A stretch of DNA of 64,000 nt from Artemia franciscana (lineage: Eukaryota > Arthropoda > Branchiopoda > Anostraca > Artemiidae), in contig NC_088868.1 in the NCBI RefSeq assembly GCF_032884065.1, positions 3,873,720 to 3,937,719 of the forward strand, given 5' to 3'. Below the pieces are notes generated by a model that was not told where the DNA came from, made no database searches, and was given only the letters and a program-made list of their open reading frames with translations. Position numbers and translations under genes: made by a program. Shown piece after piece: positions 49,548 through 61,995 of the stretch (positions within the stretch are counted from its first letter, which is position 1; the number at the start of each line of letters is the position of its first letter).

Positions 49548-49704
49548 ATATTCACAGGTGGGACATAGGGACACAACTACAATGGCGCGTAACTATTATG
49601 GCGCGTAACGACTTACGCGCGCGGGGGGGCTTGGGGGGGGTGGGGCGCGAAGCGCCCCCACCAACTAGGTGTTGGGGTGGCGCGAAGCGCCACCCCAACA
49701 GCTA

Positions 49705-49705
<1 letters not shown>

Positions 49706-49782
<77 letters not shown>
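49706..49782. repeat. (AT)n at the H6 3' flank
   Basis: Pure AT repeat separating the CTAG end of H6 from another helicase fragment in the opposite orientation. Confidence 0.97.
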
Positions 49783-49785
<3 letters not shown>

Positions 49786-49786
49786 T

Positions 49787-49966
49787 TTAACTACGTAAAA
49801 CTTTCGAATATACATTCTTCGCTATCCCATTGTCTGTGCATATAAATAGATTGTCAGGTTTACCGACTCTTGAACATGCAGCATATAATTTTCCATGGGA
49901 AAACCAATCTTTATTCAGATCTATACCAGATTTTTCTAATGATTGCCCTTGAGCTTTGTTGATGGT
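49787..49966 (-). pseudogene. PIF1 helicase C-terminal fragment with intact frame
   Basis: On the minus strand one uninterrupted frame reads TINKAQGQSLEKSGIDLN, then [18 protein letters not shown] and ends VLRS stop. It lacks both lesions found in the H1/H4/H6 copies and differs at many bases, so it comes from another, less decayed family member. It is truncated upstream at 49966. Confidence 0.85.
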
Positions 49967-51059
49967 GCCACCATCTGATACTGCCTTAAAGTGCCATGCT
50001 AAGCGTACTTACCTTCAGTTAGACATTTTTCTACAACCTATCAACCAAACAAGCGAATCAACCAGCTCTTTTTTCCGTCACCATGTTTCATTTTTTTAAA
50101 TGTGACTTTGCTAGTATCAAGATTCAAGTAATGGAATGTAACAGACAGGCGCAACTAATGGAGCAACATAAACAAGGCATTTTGATTAAGATTTCTAAGA
50201 AACATGTGCTAATATGGCACAATATTCTATAACATCAGAATTACAATCGAATTTACCTCTAAAAACAATACTTATAATCAAATTTACCTTTAATATCAGC
50301 CCTCCAACCCTCTATCCTTGTAATTTCTTGCAAGGACCCTCTTCTTTCTTTTATTCAGGCTTGTTTTTTGCTTATATTTTGTTACATATCAGTATTTTCT
50401 TTTTTTGTTTTTTTTTCATTTATGGAGTTTTAATTGCTGTTTTGTGATTTTATAGTGGTTTTTTATTTTAAGAAAATTGTATTTACAAAAGTCTGTATTC
50501 TGTAGATTTTTTTTTCAAGGACGAATTTTCAATACGTAATCGTTTTTGCAATTGAACATTTAAAGACAATGCTTTTTAACATTTCATTGATTCGATAGCA
50601 AAAAATTAATAACACTGTAGCAGGCACGTGCATCCAATAGAGCAAAAATCAATAGCATTGGGACGCATGCGCTCTAATATGGAAAAGATTTGAAACATGT
50701 GATCAAATTAATCATTCTAAAAGGCGGGGCAGGGATTTCCCCCGTGCGTGCTATAGGTTATAACATACAAAATATTTCCTGAATAATAATATTAGAAAGC
50801 CTTTCATGGTCCACCTGTCTAGTACTCCATTCTGTGGGATGGAAATCTCCTTTGAACCCTAATGCGGACAAAAATCTTTTGATTATAAAGGTTCCCTGAA
50901 AAAAGTCTTGAAAGAACATGAAATCTAAAAAAAAAACTTTGAAAGAGAATAACACCTAGAAAGAAAATAAAATCCTGAATAAAAGTCATTGCAAGAAGAA
51001 AAAACACCTTGAAAGAAAAATGAGGTCATGAAGAAACAATCTCTTAAAGTATTAAGTAA
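49967..51059. other. Unassigned sequence
   Basis: No gene recognised. A loose repetition of 'ttgaaagaa' with 'ctga(a/t)' words occurs at about 50900-51030. Confidence 0.4.
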
Positions 51060-51360
51060 CCACCCGTGTGTGTAACCTTCATTACGTAACACACTTGTGT
51101 GCACCACCATATCGACACATCCCATGTGTGCGCTGTCATTATGTCATTCCCAATAAAAAGACCAATTCACGTAAAGTTACATCATCATTGCCACAGGCGA
51201 ACATTTTCTATTATGCAACACCCACAGAAATCATTCCCTATTACGTAACAGCCCAAAGTAAACACTCTTTATTATATAACAACAAAAGTAAAAACACTAT
51301 TATTTAACAGACACCTGTATCTCTTAGAAAACCTTCCCTATTACGTAGGTGTACTATAGC
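51060..51360. repeat. Degenerate tandem of 'attacgtaaca' units
   Basis: Words such as 'cattacgtaacac', 'tattacgtaacag', 'tattatataacaa' and 'tattatttaacag' recur at roughly 30-45 bp intervals. It lies just downstream of the PPT1 stop codon and may fall in its 3' untranslated or flanking region. Confidence 0.6.
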
Positions 51361-51645
51361 ATTACAGGTGCACTATAGTATTGCATAAGACCCAGGGGTG
51401 CGTAATAGCGCCTTGAAGATATAGTAACTTCATTTCCAGACCCCCTGTCTGTTGGTTCGGAAGAAGAGGGCCGTCACTACTGGATATTAAATAAAAGAAT
51501 AGAATTTAAAAGTTTTAATAAGAGAATAAATTACATGCTTTCTTAATTAGTGATTGAAAATGACATAAATCCCGACATACATCGTTGTGGATCTGTCCAA
51601 TAAAGTAGTATAAAAATATAGCATAATCTGAAATATGTTGAGAGA

Positions 51646-52039
51646 TTATTTGAAAAAAGGTCGAACAATATTGGTTATAAGCCATTCTTCTGTAAACTGC
51701 AGATGGTCTCCATTCTTGGCCAGTAAAAGAAGACGATTTCCCATCTGTCTTAAACCAATTCTATCTTCAAACCAAAGAGAGCTTTCATTTAATCTCTGAA
51801 TGTTAAGCGTTCCAGGTTTATAAAATCCAAACCAAGAGGAATCTTTGGGCTGTACGGTAGTGTCGTTGTTAAATTTGACCAATACTAGTTTTTGAAGCCT
51901 TAGAATATTTGTTCTGTATTTTTGGTTAATGAAAACTTCATTGTTAATATCTGCCAGAAATTTGCTCTTCTTCTTGTACGTTGGTTCATCAAGAGGGTCG
52001 TGCCAGTAGCCTGCGGGAGCCAGAATTCTCTGAGCCCAA
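51646..52039 (-). CDS. PPT1: PPT1 (palmitoyl-protein thioesterase 1) terminal exon
   Basis: The last exon on the minus strand, from acceptor 'ttttttttag' (plus 52040-52041) to the stop at 51646. It starts with the last base of a split codon and encodes about 130 residues: WAQRILAPAGYWHDPLDEP, FLADINNE, LVKFNNDTTV, SSWFGFYKPG, EDRIGLRQMG, AKNGDHLQFTEEW. PPT1 is a lysosomal alpha/beta hydrolase that removes fatty acyl groups from S-acylated proteins. Two of its three catalytic residues fall in this part and are present: the Asp in VKFNND (human Asp233) and the His in GDH (human His289). The frame has no lesion. The nucleophilic Ser and the signal peptide would be in upstream exons, beyond 52.04 kb on this strand, but I found none before the window end. 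Satellite and LINE DNA occupy the intron side. Confidence 0.93.
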
Positions 52040-52499
52040 CTAAAAAAAAATTAGTAATTTAAATGTTAAAAAAAGGGGAAAAAGATGAAGGACATCCTCA
52101 ACGTATCCGAAATTTTCACTTCAGCATAAAGGAGAGCGGTGGAGGTAGAAGATTTTACGGTAATAATTTTTATAAGTTTGAAGAGGCAGGGGTTTTTGTA
52201 GCTAACATCATTTTCAGGGATGTTTGAACCCCTCCAACCAATTTGCAGGCTAGGTATTAAGAGTAACATTCTAATTTAGTCTCAAAATAGTTCCAAAATA
52301 GAAAAGATCCAAACCTAAATTTTTTTTGGAAAAACAAAGAAAATAGAAACAATCTTAAAAAAGGGGGGAAAAGTAATTTAAAAATTCGAAAAATGATGAA
52401 GCAATAAAAACAGGACAAGAGGAATATTAAGACAAGAACTTCTTCGGCATCGGTATAATAAAGCCTTACGAAAAGAAATGTTTGGTGTTGGGAGATATG

Positions 52500-52960
52500 C
52501 ATAAAGTCAAAAAGCGATGTTTGGAGTGGAAAAACAAGATTTTTTTCTCAATATTTCTCCTAAACCTTTTTCTTCAAGTAGGAGAACGTATTTTTTCTCT
52601 CACGACATAATTTTTTGACTTTATGCCTACCAAAACACGAAATTATACTTTTCAAAAGACTTTATTGTTTCATTTCAGAACAAGTGATGTTTTACATATT
52701 TCTCTTACCCCGTTTTTTCAAAGTTGGAGTACATATCTTTTTTCAATCCTAACATCACTTTTCAATTTTACGCGTATCCCAACACCAAAGATTACTTGTC
52801 CTGCTGCTTTATTATATTATTTTGGAACAAGCTCTTTTCTTAATATTCCTCCTAAACCCATTTTTAAATGATGGTGTATACATAATTTTCTCTCTCAGCA
52901 GCATTTTTCGGCCTTATTCCAACACCAATTAATGCTTTTTAAAAAGGCCTTTAGCGCTCT
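52500..52960. repeat. 147-bp satellite, short block (about 3 monomers)
   Basis: Monomers contain 'gaacaag...cttaatattcctcctaa', then '...ttggagtacat', then 'gacttta' and 'ccaacacc'. The 'gactttatgcc', 'ttttacgcg' and 'cggccttatt' positions (about 52617, 52765, 52912) give a 147-bp period. It abuts the 3' coding end of the LINE. Confidence 0.85.
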
Positions 52961-54790
52961 TCTCCTATAGTGTCCAAGATTTGCCACAATCTTAGAGTAA
53001 CCGAACTTCAGCTTATCACTAATATCTTTGCAGGCAGAAGATCGGAGAGCATTCATAGAATCGCAAACTGTTATGCCAAGCTAACAAAACGATTTAACAC
53101 AGGGAATACTAAAACTGCCGCAGTGTAGTGATTCTGAACAATTATTACCGTTGAAAACAAGAAACTCACACTTGTCAATAATTAGATACAGGCCAATATC
53201 GCGGAAAGCAGAAGTAACTTACTTCACTGAACAGGCAAGACTAGACTCAGTTTAACTAATCAGAAGAAGCTTATCAGCATAAGCTAGATATCACATCGTC
53301 CTAGCAGGTACGTAGTCAATATTTTTGATAACACATCTTAAATACAAGTATTAAAAATATATGGAGAAAGGATTCCCTCTCGTCTTACTCCGCAAGGAAC
53401 AGGGATATGACCAAGATAAGATTTATCTAATGACTTAAGTTAAAGGTAAGAATAGGAGTACCAAAATCGAAGCATGTGAATTACCGACGGATTTACTCCT
53501 CTCTGGCATAACGCTGTCCCTGCTTGAGTATGACAAATAGTGTCAAATGCTCTAGACAAGTTTAGGGTTGCAAAATGAAGTATGCGACGAGTGCGATGGG
53601 CATCTTGCAAAATTGATAATATCAATTTAAATCAGCATGAGCATTATCAATAGTGGGGTACGCGTTTGAACAAAGAAGATGGAAAGGGACACGTACGGTG
53701 GACAATAGAGCTCCAAGTGCAGTAGGGTAAAGAGGCAAATTCACACAAGACCAATCACGTTTTTCAAACCGATTATGCGACAGTGATAGTTGGGCCAAGT
53801 ATACGTCAAAAGTAACCGTAATATCAAAGTACAGAGGTAAATGATCATAATCTATGTCATCTTCATCGACATATACTGCTGAATTTTGTAATGAAGGAGA
53901 GAAGATACAGTGGTCCAAATTTGAGACAGAATCACTGCCGTGGATATATGTAAAACTGAGGTCTTTCGTTAGGACCTTAAAGGCTGAGGATAATTACTGA
54001 AAAGGCGCTTCCTTACGTGTCGAGGAATCGGTAATGTCACCACTTATATCACAGACGCTCAATACCAGATATGAGAGTCTTTAATTTGTTGCAGACATTC
54101 GCACAACTGGAGAAGGAAGAAATAGGTCTTGCCCCATCATGGGGCAAATACTTGCCGGATTGCAAGATTGAGTTCATAGGATTGGTAGCAGCTAGGAGAC
54201 AAATAGCTTGGCAAAGATTACTTAATTATACAGGCAAGACCACCAGAAGACCTTCCTCGGGTACGACGGGCGATCGCCTTAAGCTTCGCCTTAGAAAGTT
54301 TACACTGCAGCTTGGAAGCAGGTGTTCTCGTAAGAAAACCTCATCATAATTAGCTAGTTTCTCATCAAGGCTTAACACTTTATCCTTTGTCCCATTGATG
54401 TTGAAAGAGCACACTGAGACTGACACTGAGAGCACACCGAGAGCATGCTCATTCATGATTACGAGCAAGAAGGTCACGGAACTTTAGAATTAGCAAGAGC
54501 TTTTAACCTGGAGCAACGAAAACTATAACAAACACGATCTCTACTACAATTCACACACTTGGGGTGTTACTGCAAGGTGAGTCACTGGAGTTCATATGGG
54601 GGCCAGAACACCGTGAGCATTTGTAGTTTTGATCGAGACAGTTTGCAACAATATGGTCAGGAGATGACATTTCCTGCAGCACCTACGAATTCGCCGATGT
54701 TCATAAACTCAGAACAGTTCATAGTCTATCTTCAGCCCAGATTTAAGGGCTGAGGAAAGAGAAATTTCGTCTTCGAACGTAATTTTCACA
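52930..54790 (-). pseudogene. Antisense non-LTR retrotransposon (LINE) remnant: gag-like, endonuclease, RT
   Basis: From high to low coordinate on the minus strand. A gag-like ORF1 tail has Cys/His knuckles (YKCSRCSGPHMN, about 54620). The APE-type endonuclease start is VCSFNINGTKDK (about 54410), with EHLLPSC, and its end is DHLPLYFDI (about 53840). RT follows: LSRAFDTICH (motif A, about 53560), GVRREGILSPYIF (motif B, about 53370) and AYADKLLLIS (motif C, about 53275). A C-terminal KAFLKSINWCWNK lies at about 52950. Stops and frame changes are frequent. The stretch between endonuclease and RT motif A is about 600 bases too short. Motif C has Lys for the second catalytic Asp. Jockey/CR1-like by layout; not mobile. 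Confidence 0.85.
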
Positions 54791-54809
54791 CAATTTGACT
54801 TAAGAATTT

Positions 54810-55120
54810 AAGAAATATTTTGCATTTCCTTTTTTATTTTTTTTAGTTGTTTTTTATTTTTATTTTTATTTATTTTGTTTTTTAAGTTTTTCATTTTATT
54901 GTTGTATTTTTTCATTTTTGAAATTAGTTTAATTGTTGTAGTTTTTTTCTATTATCATCATACCTGCATGAATAGTCAGTGTCTTTTAATATATTAGCCT
55001 ACATTTAGAATCCTACCTTATATTTACTCGGTGAAGAAGACAATGGTATTATAGCCTGTTTCATTCAACCCAGATAAAAATTTATTCATAGAAATATAAT
55101 GGGACTACTGAATACTAGGC
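54810..55120 (+). repeat. Flanking repeat X, left copy
   Basis: Begins 'atgcatttcc'-like ('ttgcatttccttttttattt') and a T-rich tract, and ends 'tttcattcaacccagataaa'. The same sequence, with a longer T-rich tract, lies at 58255-58790, so the two direct copies bracket the satellite array. Confidence 0.75.
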
Positions 55121-58100
55121 ATTACTTTTCAACAGGCTTTATTGTATCATTTCAGAATAAGCTCTTTTCTGCCTAAACCCTATTTTTCAAATTCGAGTAC
55201 ACAGGTTTTTTACTCGTAACATCATTTTTCGACTATATGCTTACTCCAACACCAAGCAATACTTTTAAAAAGGCCTTATTGTATCATTTAAGAATAAGTT
55301 CTTTTCTTCCTAAGCCCGTTTTTTCAGGTCGGAATACACATCTTTTTCACTCCTATCATCACTTTACGCTTCGACTTTATACTAACTCCTAAACCAAATA
55401 ATAATTTTAAAAAGGCCTTACTGTATCATTTCAAAACAAGCTCTTTTCTTAATATCCCTCTTAGCTCCACTTTTCAAGTTGGAGTATGTGTCTTTTTTCA
55501 CTCTCAATACTACATTTCGACTTTATGCGTTTCCCAACCCCAATTATTACTTTCAAAAGTCTTTATTAAATCATTTCATAAGCTTCTTTTCATAATATTC
55601 TTCTTAACCCCGTTTTTTAAAGATGGAGTACACATCTATCTCACTCCTAACATTATTTTTCGACTTAATGCTTAGCCTAAAACCAAACAATACTTTTCAA
55701 AAAACTTTATTGTATCACTTCAGAATAAGTAATTTTCTTAATATTTACTCAACTCCGTTTTTAATAAGTTTGACTTCACATCTTTTTTCACCCCTAACAT
55801 TACTTTTTGACCTTAGGCGTATCCCAACACCAAACATTGCTTTTCAAAAGGCTTTATTTTATTATTTCAGAACAAGTTCTTTTCTTAATATTCCTCCTAA
55901 ACCTGTTTTTTTCAACAAAGAGTTCATATCTTTATCACTCCTAACAATACTTTTCGACTTTATGCTTACCCTAACACAAGAAAATACTTTCATAATGATC
56001 TATTGTATCATTTCAGGACAAGTACTTTTCTTAATATTTCTCCCAGACCTGTTTTATCAAGTTGGAGCATTCATCTTTTTAACTCACAACATAACTTTCT
56101 GACGTTATGCTTACCCAAACACTAAACAATATATTTCAAAAGACCTCATTATATCATTTTAGAACAAGTTTTTTCTAAATATCTCTCTTAGCCCCGTTTT
56201 TTAAAGTCGGAGTACACATATTTTGTCATTCCTAAAAGTAGTTTTAGACTTCATACGTATCCCAACACCAAACACTACTTTTCACGGGGCTTTATTATAT
56301 CACTTCAGGAAAAGTTCTCTTCTAAATATCCCTTTTAAACCCATTTTTTCAAGATGCAGTACACATCTTTTTCACTCCTAACAATGCTTTTCGACTTAAT
56401 CCTTCCACTAAAAGCAAACAATACTTTTCATAATGATTTATTATATCATTTCAGAACAATTTCGTTGCTAAATAATTTTCCTGAACCCGTTTTTTCAAGT
56501 TAGAAACCATATCTATTTCATTCCCAACATCACTTTTCGACTTTATGCTTACCTCAACGCCAAACAATACTTTTCAAAAACCTTCATTGTATCATTTCAG
56601 AACAAGTTCTTATCTTAATATTTCTCTTGGTCCAGTTTTTCAAGATGGAGTACCCATCTTTTTCACTTCTAACATTATATGCATATTCTAATGCAACAAT
56701 TATTTTTCAAACCGATTTATTCTATCATTTCAGAACAAGTTTATTTCTCAATATTCCTCCAAAACCCGTTTTTTATGTTGGTGTATTCATTATTTTCACT
56801 CCCAAAATTACTTTTGACTTTATGCTGACCCCAACACCAAACAATACTTTTCAAAAACCTTATTGTGTCATTTCAGAACAAGTTCTGTTCTTAATATTCC
56901 TGCTAAACACAGTTTTCAAGTTTTTGAGTAAAAATTTTTTTCACTCCCAACATTAAATTTCGATATTATCGAATCCCAACCCAAAAATTACTTTTCAAAG
57001 AGCTTTAAAGTATCTTTTCAGAACAAGTTGTTTTCTTAATTTTCCTCAAGACTCTGTTTTTGCCAGACATTATATACATTTATTTCACACCTAACATTAC
57101 TTTTCGACTTTATACTTACGATAACAGCCATCAATACTTTGCATAATCATTTATTATACCATTACAGAACAAGCTGTTTTCTTAATATTTCTTCTAAACC
57201 CATTTTTTTCAAGTTGGAGTACACATTGTTTCCACTCCCAACATTACTTTTCGACTTTATTGAAACCCCTATAACAAACAATACTTTTCAAAAGTCCTTA
57301 ATTAAAGTTTTTTCTTAATATTTCTCTTAACCCAGTTTTTAATTTGAAGTACACATTTTTTTTTCACCCCCAACATTTCTTTTCGGCCTTATGAATATCC
57401 CATTACCAAACATATTTTTCATTAGGCTTTATTATATCATGTCAGAACAAATAATTTCTTAGTATTCCTGTTCACCCCATTTTTTCATGTTGGTTTATAC
57501 ATCTTTTTCACTTTTTAAATTACTTTTCGACTTTATGCGGTCCTCAACACCAAACATTACTATTCAAAAGACCTTACTGTATCATTTCAGAACTTGTTCT
57601 TTTCAAGTTAAAGTACATACCTTTATTTTTACTCCCAATATTACTTTTCAACTTTATGCGTATCCCTACAACAAACATTACTTTTCATAAGGCTTTATCA
57701 TATCATTTCACAACAAGTTCTTTTCTTAATATTTTTTAAGTTGGAGTAAACATCTTTTTTCACTCCTAACATAATTTTTTGACTTGATGCGTATCCCAAT
57801 ACCAAACAATTATTTTAATAAGACCCGTTTTTTCAAGTTGGAGTGCACACCTTTTTCACTCGCCATACCACTTTTCGACTTTATGGTTACCTTGATTTCA
57901 TCACTTAAGGACAAATAATTTCCTAAATATTCCTCTTCACTGCGTTTTTAAAGTTGGAGTACACATCTTTTATCATCCCTGACATTGCTTTTGACTTTAT
58001 TCGTATCCCAACACCAAACATTACCTTTGAAAGGACTTTATAATGTCGTTTCAGAACAAGTTATTTTCTTTATATTCCTCCTAAATCCGCATTTCCAAAT

Positions 58101-58230
58101 TTGAGTACACATCTTTTTCGCTACCAGCATAACGTTTTTACTTTTTTCTTACCCCAGTACCAAACAAAGTTTCCAAAAACATTATTATGTGATTTTAGAA
58201 CAAATTCTAATCATAATATTCCTCCTATAA
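55120..58230. repeat. 147-bp satellite, long block (about 21 monomers)
   Basis: The 'cgactttatgc' word or a variant recurs at about 55230, 55370, 55517, 55660, 55808, 55955, 56100 and so on to about 58140, a mean near 146-147 bp. Monomers share 'tcatttcagaacaagttctt', 'taatattcctcctaaaccc' and 'aagttggagtacacatcttt'. They differ by many substitutions, so the array is old. Open frames here (for example 55623-56102) are by-products. Confidence 0.95.
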
Positions 58231-58254
58231 AAAAAAACAAAAATCATGGTTACT

Positions 58255-58790
58255 AGTTTGTTTTCTAAGAAGTATTATGCATTTCCTTTTTTATAGTTAT
58301 TTTTTTAATTTTTTAATTTTTAATTTTTAGCTGTTTCTTTTTATTTATTTCTGTTTTTTTTTCATTTTTAACTTTGTTTTCATTTGTTTTTTTAATTTTC
58401 AAATGTGATTTATTTTTATAATTTGATTTTTTTATTTTTCATTTTCTTGTATTTTTTTATTCATTTTTAAATTTGTTTGTTTTTTTTTCGTTATTTTTTT
58501 AATTTCGAATTTTTTTATTTTTGTTACTTTTTTATTATCTTTTTCGGTTTTTACGTCTGTTTTTATTATCGTTATTTTTAATGTTTTAAATTACTTTTAG
58601 TTTTCGTTTTTAATTTTTTTTTATTTATTTTTAATTTAAATGATATTAAAATTATATTCTCGACGTCATTTCATATAATATATTTAAATCCCGCTTTATA
58701 TTCATTCACGGTAAGTAAATTTTTAAAATGTAAACTGGTTTCATTCAACCGGGATAAACATTTATTCATAGCTTTGTCATGGGATTACTA
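58255..58790 (+). repeat. Flanking repeat X, right copy
   Basis: Shares 'atgcatttccttttttat' and 'tttcattcaacc(g/c)(g/a)gataaa', then 'atttattcata', with 54810-55120. It contains a 350-bp T-rich low-complexity tract. Confidence 0.75.
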
Positions 58791-58804
58791 AAAGTTAAGT
58801 ATAT

Positions 58805-58945
58805 ACCGCCTGGTGTATGCGAATGATGCTTTGGGTATATCCAAATGAGTTTTAGGGTATATGCAAATTTGAGGCCTATTGAAATATGGAAATGAGGTTT
58901 GGGGTATGTGTAGATGAGGTTTAGGGTATACGCAAATTTGGTCCC
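58805..58945. repeat. Short degenerate tandem around 'gaggtttagggtatacgcaa'
   Basis: About four to five loose units: 'tttgggtatatccaaatgag', 'tttagggtatatgcaaattt', 'tttggggtatgtgtagatga' and 'tttagggtatacgcaaattt'. Confidence 0.8.
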
Positions 58946-61769
58946 ATCCGGACCCACTTATAGTATACTACTGTTGTCCTTCAAAATTTGCTTTGATTGC
59001 TCTCCCCTTCCACTGGCACAAATATCTACTAAATATTTACAAATTTATTTATATTAAAATGATACCATTAGAATTTATTAGACAAAGAGTTTTTATTTAC
59101 GGTAAAAAAGGGCCAAAAATTTGAATTTGTTGCAAAGCAATAAATTAATTCTGCAATTTTCTATTCTATTGCCTAGACTCCTTATTCTAAATCCACTGGT
59201 TGAATACAATCAGATATTGTAAGCTGTAAGCTTTTTAAGCTGTAAGCTTTTTAAGCTGTTTTTAAGCTGTGTAAGCTTTGTAAGCTGTAACACCGTGTTC
59301 ATAAGCTTCGTAAACACCCGCTTCGTAAGCTGTGTAAAACAAAAGGCTGCATCAATCTAAATTGGAAAGATAAACTAGAAACAAGATTGTGCTTGGTTTT
59401 ATATAAAGTTCTGATTTTATAATTAAGTCTAGTTTAAGAATATAATTAGAAATACAAAACAGATTAATTAAAAATAATCTTAAGATTAATAAAATCAAGA
59501 AGTACATAAAAGTTTGTTTACTATTGCTGATTTTTGAGATTACTTTAAATCGAAATGTTAAAAAATTACACGGAACATGCAAAACCAATATCTATACCAT
59601 ATGATATTTTTAGTTTTTGAATTTTTTCTTTCATACTAATTTTAAGAGAACCGTTTCGTTATTGCAGTTTCTGTTTCGATTTAAAAAGCATACATTACAT
59701 TGTTTTTTTATTTAGCATCTTTTTTTGTAAAGATATAAAAATATGTGTTACTTTAAATTTGATTGACTAAAAAACAATATAAATTTTAAAAAGACAACAT
59801 TTTTACGGTCTTGATACATTTGGTTACAAATGCATTTTTTGTGTGTGTCTGTATTAAGGTGCCCTTTGATCTATCAATAGGGTCATAATCTGGAGAGTCG
59901 CATATTCTAAAATTCAAATATGACCTAAGAGATTGTGTGTGTTATGTCCGGCTTCTCCAAACTTTTTCAAAAAAGATTAAATGTCTGGTCAATTGGAGCT
60001 TAAGCAGAATATGGAAAGAAATAAGAGAAATTCAGACCACATAAAAAAAGAGAATAGTAAAAAAAATTTAGCCAGTGAAAATAAGGACAAAACAAAATTT
60101 CAATCAACACCTATGCTCAGCCACCCTAAGTGAAAAAAGAATTAGAACACAGATTGTACTCGATAACATAAAAACAAATAATAATAATAAAAAATTCATC
60201 CGTTCTTAATGAGGAAAGTTTTTACTATTTTTCTGGAACACAATAACTTGATTAACGTTGTCAATAAGTTGATGACTCACTTATGCTTTCGGTCAATGAT
60301 TTACTTAATTTTGCTAAAATTACTTTAAAAAAGGTTAAAATTGCTTTAAATTTGGGTTAAAATTGCTTTAAAAGGAGTAAAGAATTGACAAAATGAAATC
60401 CAAATCGCCACTCTTGTCGCAAAGATTTTGGTTTTTGGAACCAAAACTTTTCTAGTCGGAGACAATATTGACAACTGCGTAGCCAAGGTTTCATAAAGAA
60501 AAAAAAAAGAAGAAAAACAGCTCACCCTGAACTCCTAAAATATTGAACATCCCAAAATTTTTTGTTCCAAAGACTGCAGGAATGGTTACCGGGAGTTCAA
60601 AAAAAAATTAGGCAAGATTTTTATTAAAAAAAAAATACGCACACTAATAACTTTGGACCAAGAAAACAAAACAAAGTAGATATAACAGGAATTTTCAACA
60701 GCAATTATAAGAAATAATATCAATAAGGATACCTAATATGAAGCCAAAATTGAGCCTACTTTTGCCTAGTCCCTCTGATATGCTAGAGTTTTTAAACTTA
60801 CTTATATGTTCTGTGCGATCCGACTAATTTTTGATCGTCTCCCCCTAAGAAATTCATTCTAGTCTCCATAACTGTTTCTTAGGGTTACCTGGAAAAATAT
60901 TATACTATTTTAACCCCCCCCCCTCTCTCACAAATAAACTGAAAAAAATGTACAGCATACCGTGAAGGTCTGACTTATCAATTCTGTCAATGAATTCTAG
61001 TGTGAAACTACGTAGTGTGAAACTAAATGTAAAATTTGCTTTTCAAAAAGGAAATTAATACTTTCTAAGATTTAGGATTGAATCCTAAATTGATGAAACT
61101 GTAAACTATATTCTTATTCAGCATCATCGCAGATCATGTTTCTTTATGTGCAGCAACGAGATCAGAAGTAGTATAAGTTGAAGTAGTATATTATTTTCTA
61201 CTTATATTATAGTATAATATCGATATCGATATATATATATATATCGATATATATATTATAGTATAATATAGATATTATAATATAATATCTCCTAAGAAAC
61301 TGCTAAACAAAAGTTGTCAAAGCTTTTTTTCTGTTTGATTTATAGAATTTTCAATTAGATTCATACAAATTTACCAAGCTTTAAAAGAGATACAACGATT
61401 AATTTAGGTTCTGAGAGGGTAGTATAACCAAACACCAAAAACGAGAAGTATTATAACCACAAGCCTATACAAGGAAAAACCTTTTTAAAATCTTACGGAA
61501 ATCCCCTTCCCCTTCTCACTGAAAAATCCAAAAATATGATATAAAATCAATATTTCTACTTTTTTTGTTCTTATTTTCAAGGTTTTAAATTAAACCCGGC
61601 TACTTTAAGAGCAATCTCGCTCTATTTTGTGCATTCTTGTGAGATTTTTTTAATCCTTTGTGACTATTCCTGTTGTCTCGGATTCAATTTGTACGATAGA
61701 AATGATGCGAAAGCCATGAAAATATTTAGGTGTTTTTGAATTTCATGATTTTATGAAAATCTCTGCTGT
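58946..61769. other. Mostly unique AT-rich sequence, no gene found
   Basis: I searched both strands for the missing upstream PPT1 exons (Gly-x-Ser-x-Gly and Gly-Gln-His-Gln-Gly codons) and found none. It includes a tandem of 'aagctgtaagcttttt' words at about 59217-59340 and an AT palindrome cluster at about 61205-61290. Confidence 0.45.
59217..59340. repeat. 'taagct' short tandem repeat
   Basis: 'gtaagctgtaagctttttaa' and close variants repeat about ten times, decaying to 'cttcgtaaacacccgcttcg' at the end. Confidence 0.9.
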
Positions 61770-61772
61770 AAA

Positions 61773-61995
61773 TAGTAGAATATATAGTAGATAATTGTAA
61801 ATAGTAGAATAAGTAGTAAAATAGTAAATAGTAGAAAATAAAATAAATAGTAGAAAACAAGAAAAATAGTAGAAAATAAAAAGTAAATAGTAGAAAATAA
61901 AAATAGTAATAGTAGTAAAATAGTAAAATAGTAGTAGAATAAGTAGTAAAAAAGTAAATAGTAGAATAGTAGTAAATAGTAGAATAAATAGTAGA
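61773..61995. repeat. 'aatagtagaaaataa' low-complexity tandem
   Basis: Irregular repetition of 'atagtaga', 'agtaaaatagtaaa' and 'aataaatagtag'. It produces a Leu/Tyr/Phe-rich open frame on the minus strand that is not a gene. Confidence 0.95.

Noticed and set aside
55623-56956. Long plus-strand frames (159 and 109 codons) in the satellite
   Set aside because: They are readings of the 147-bp monomer, interrupted irregularly between monomers.
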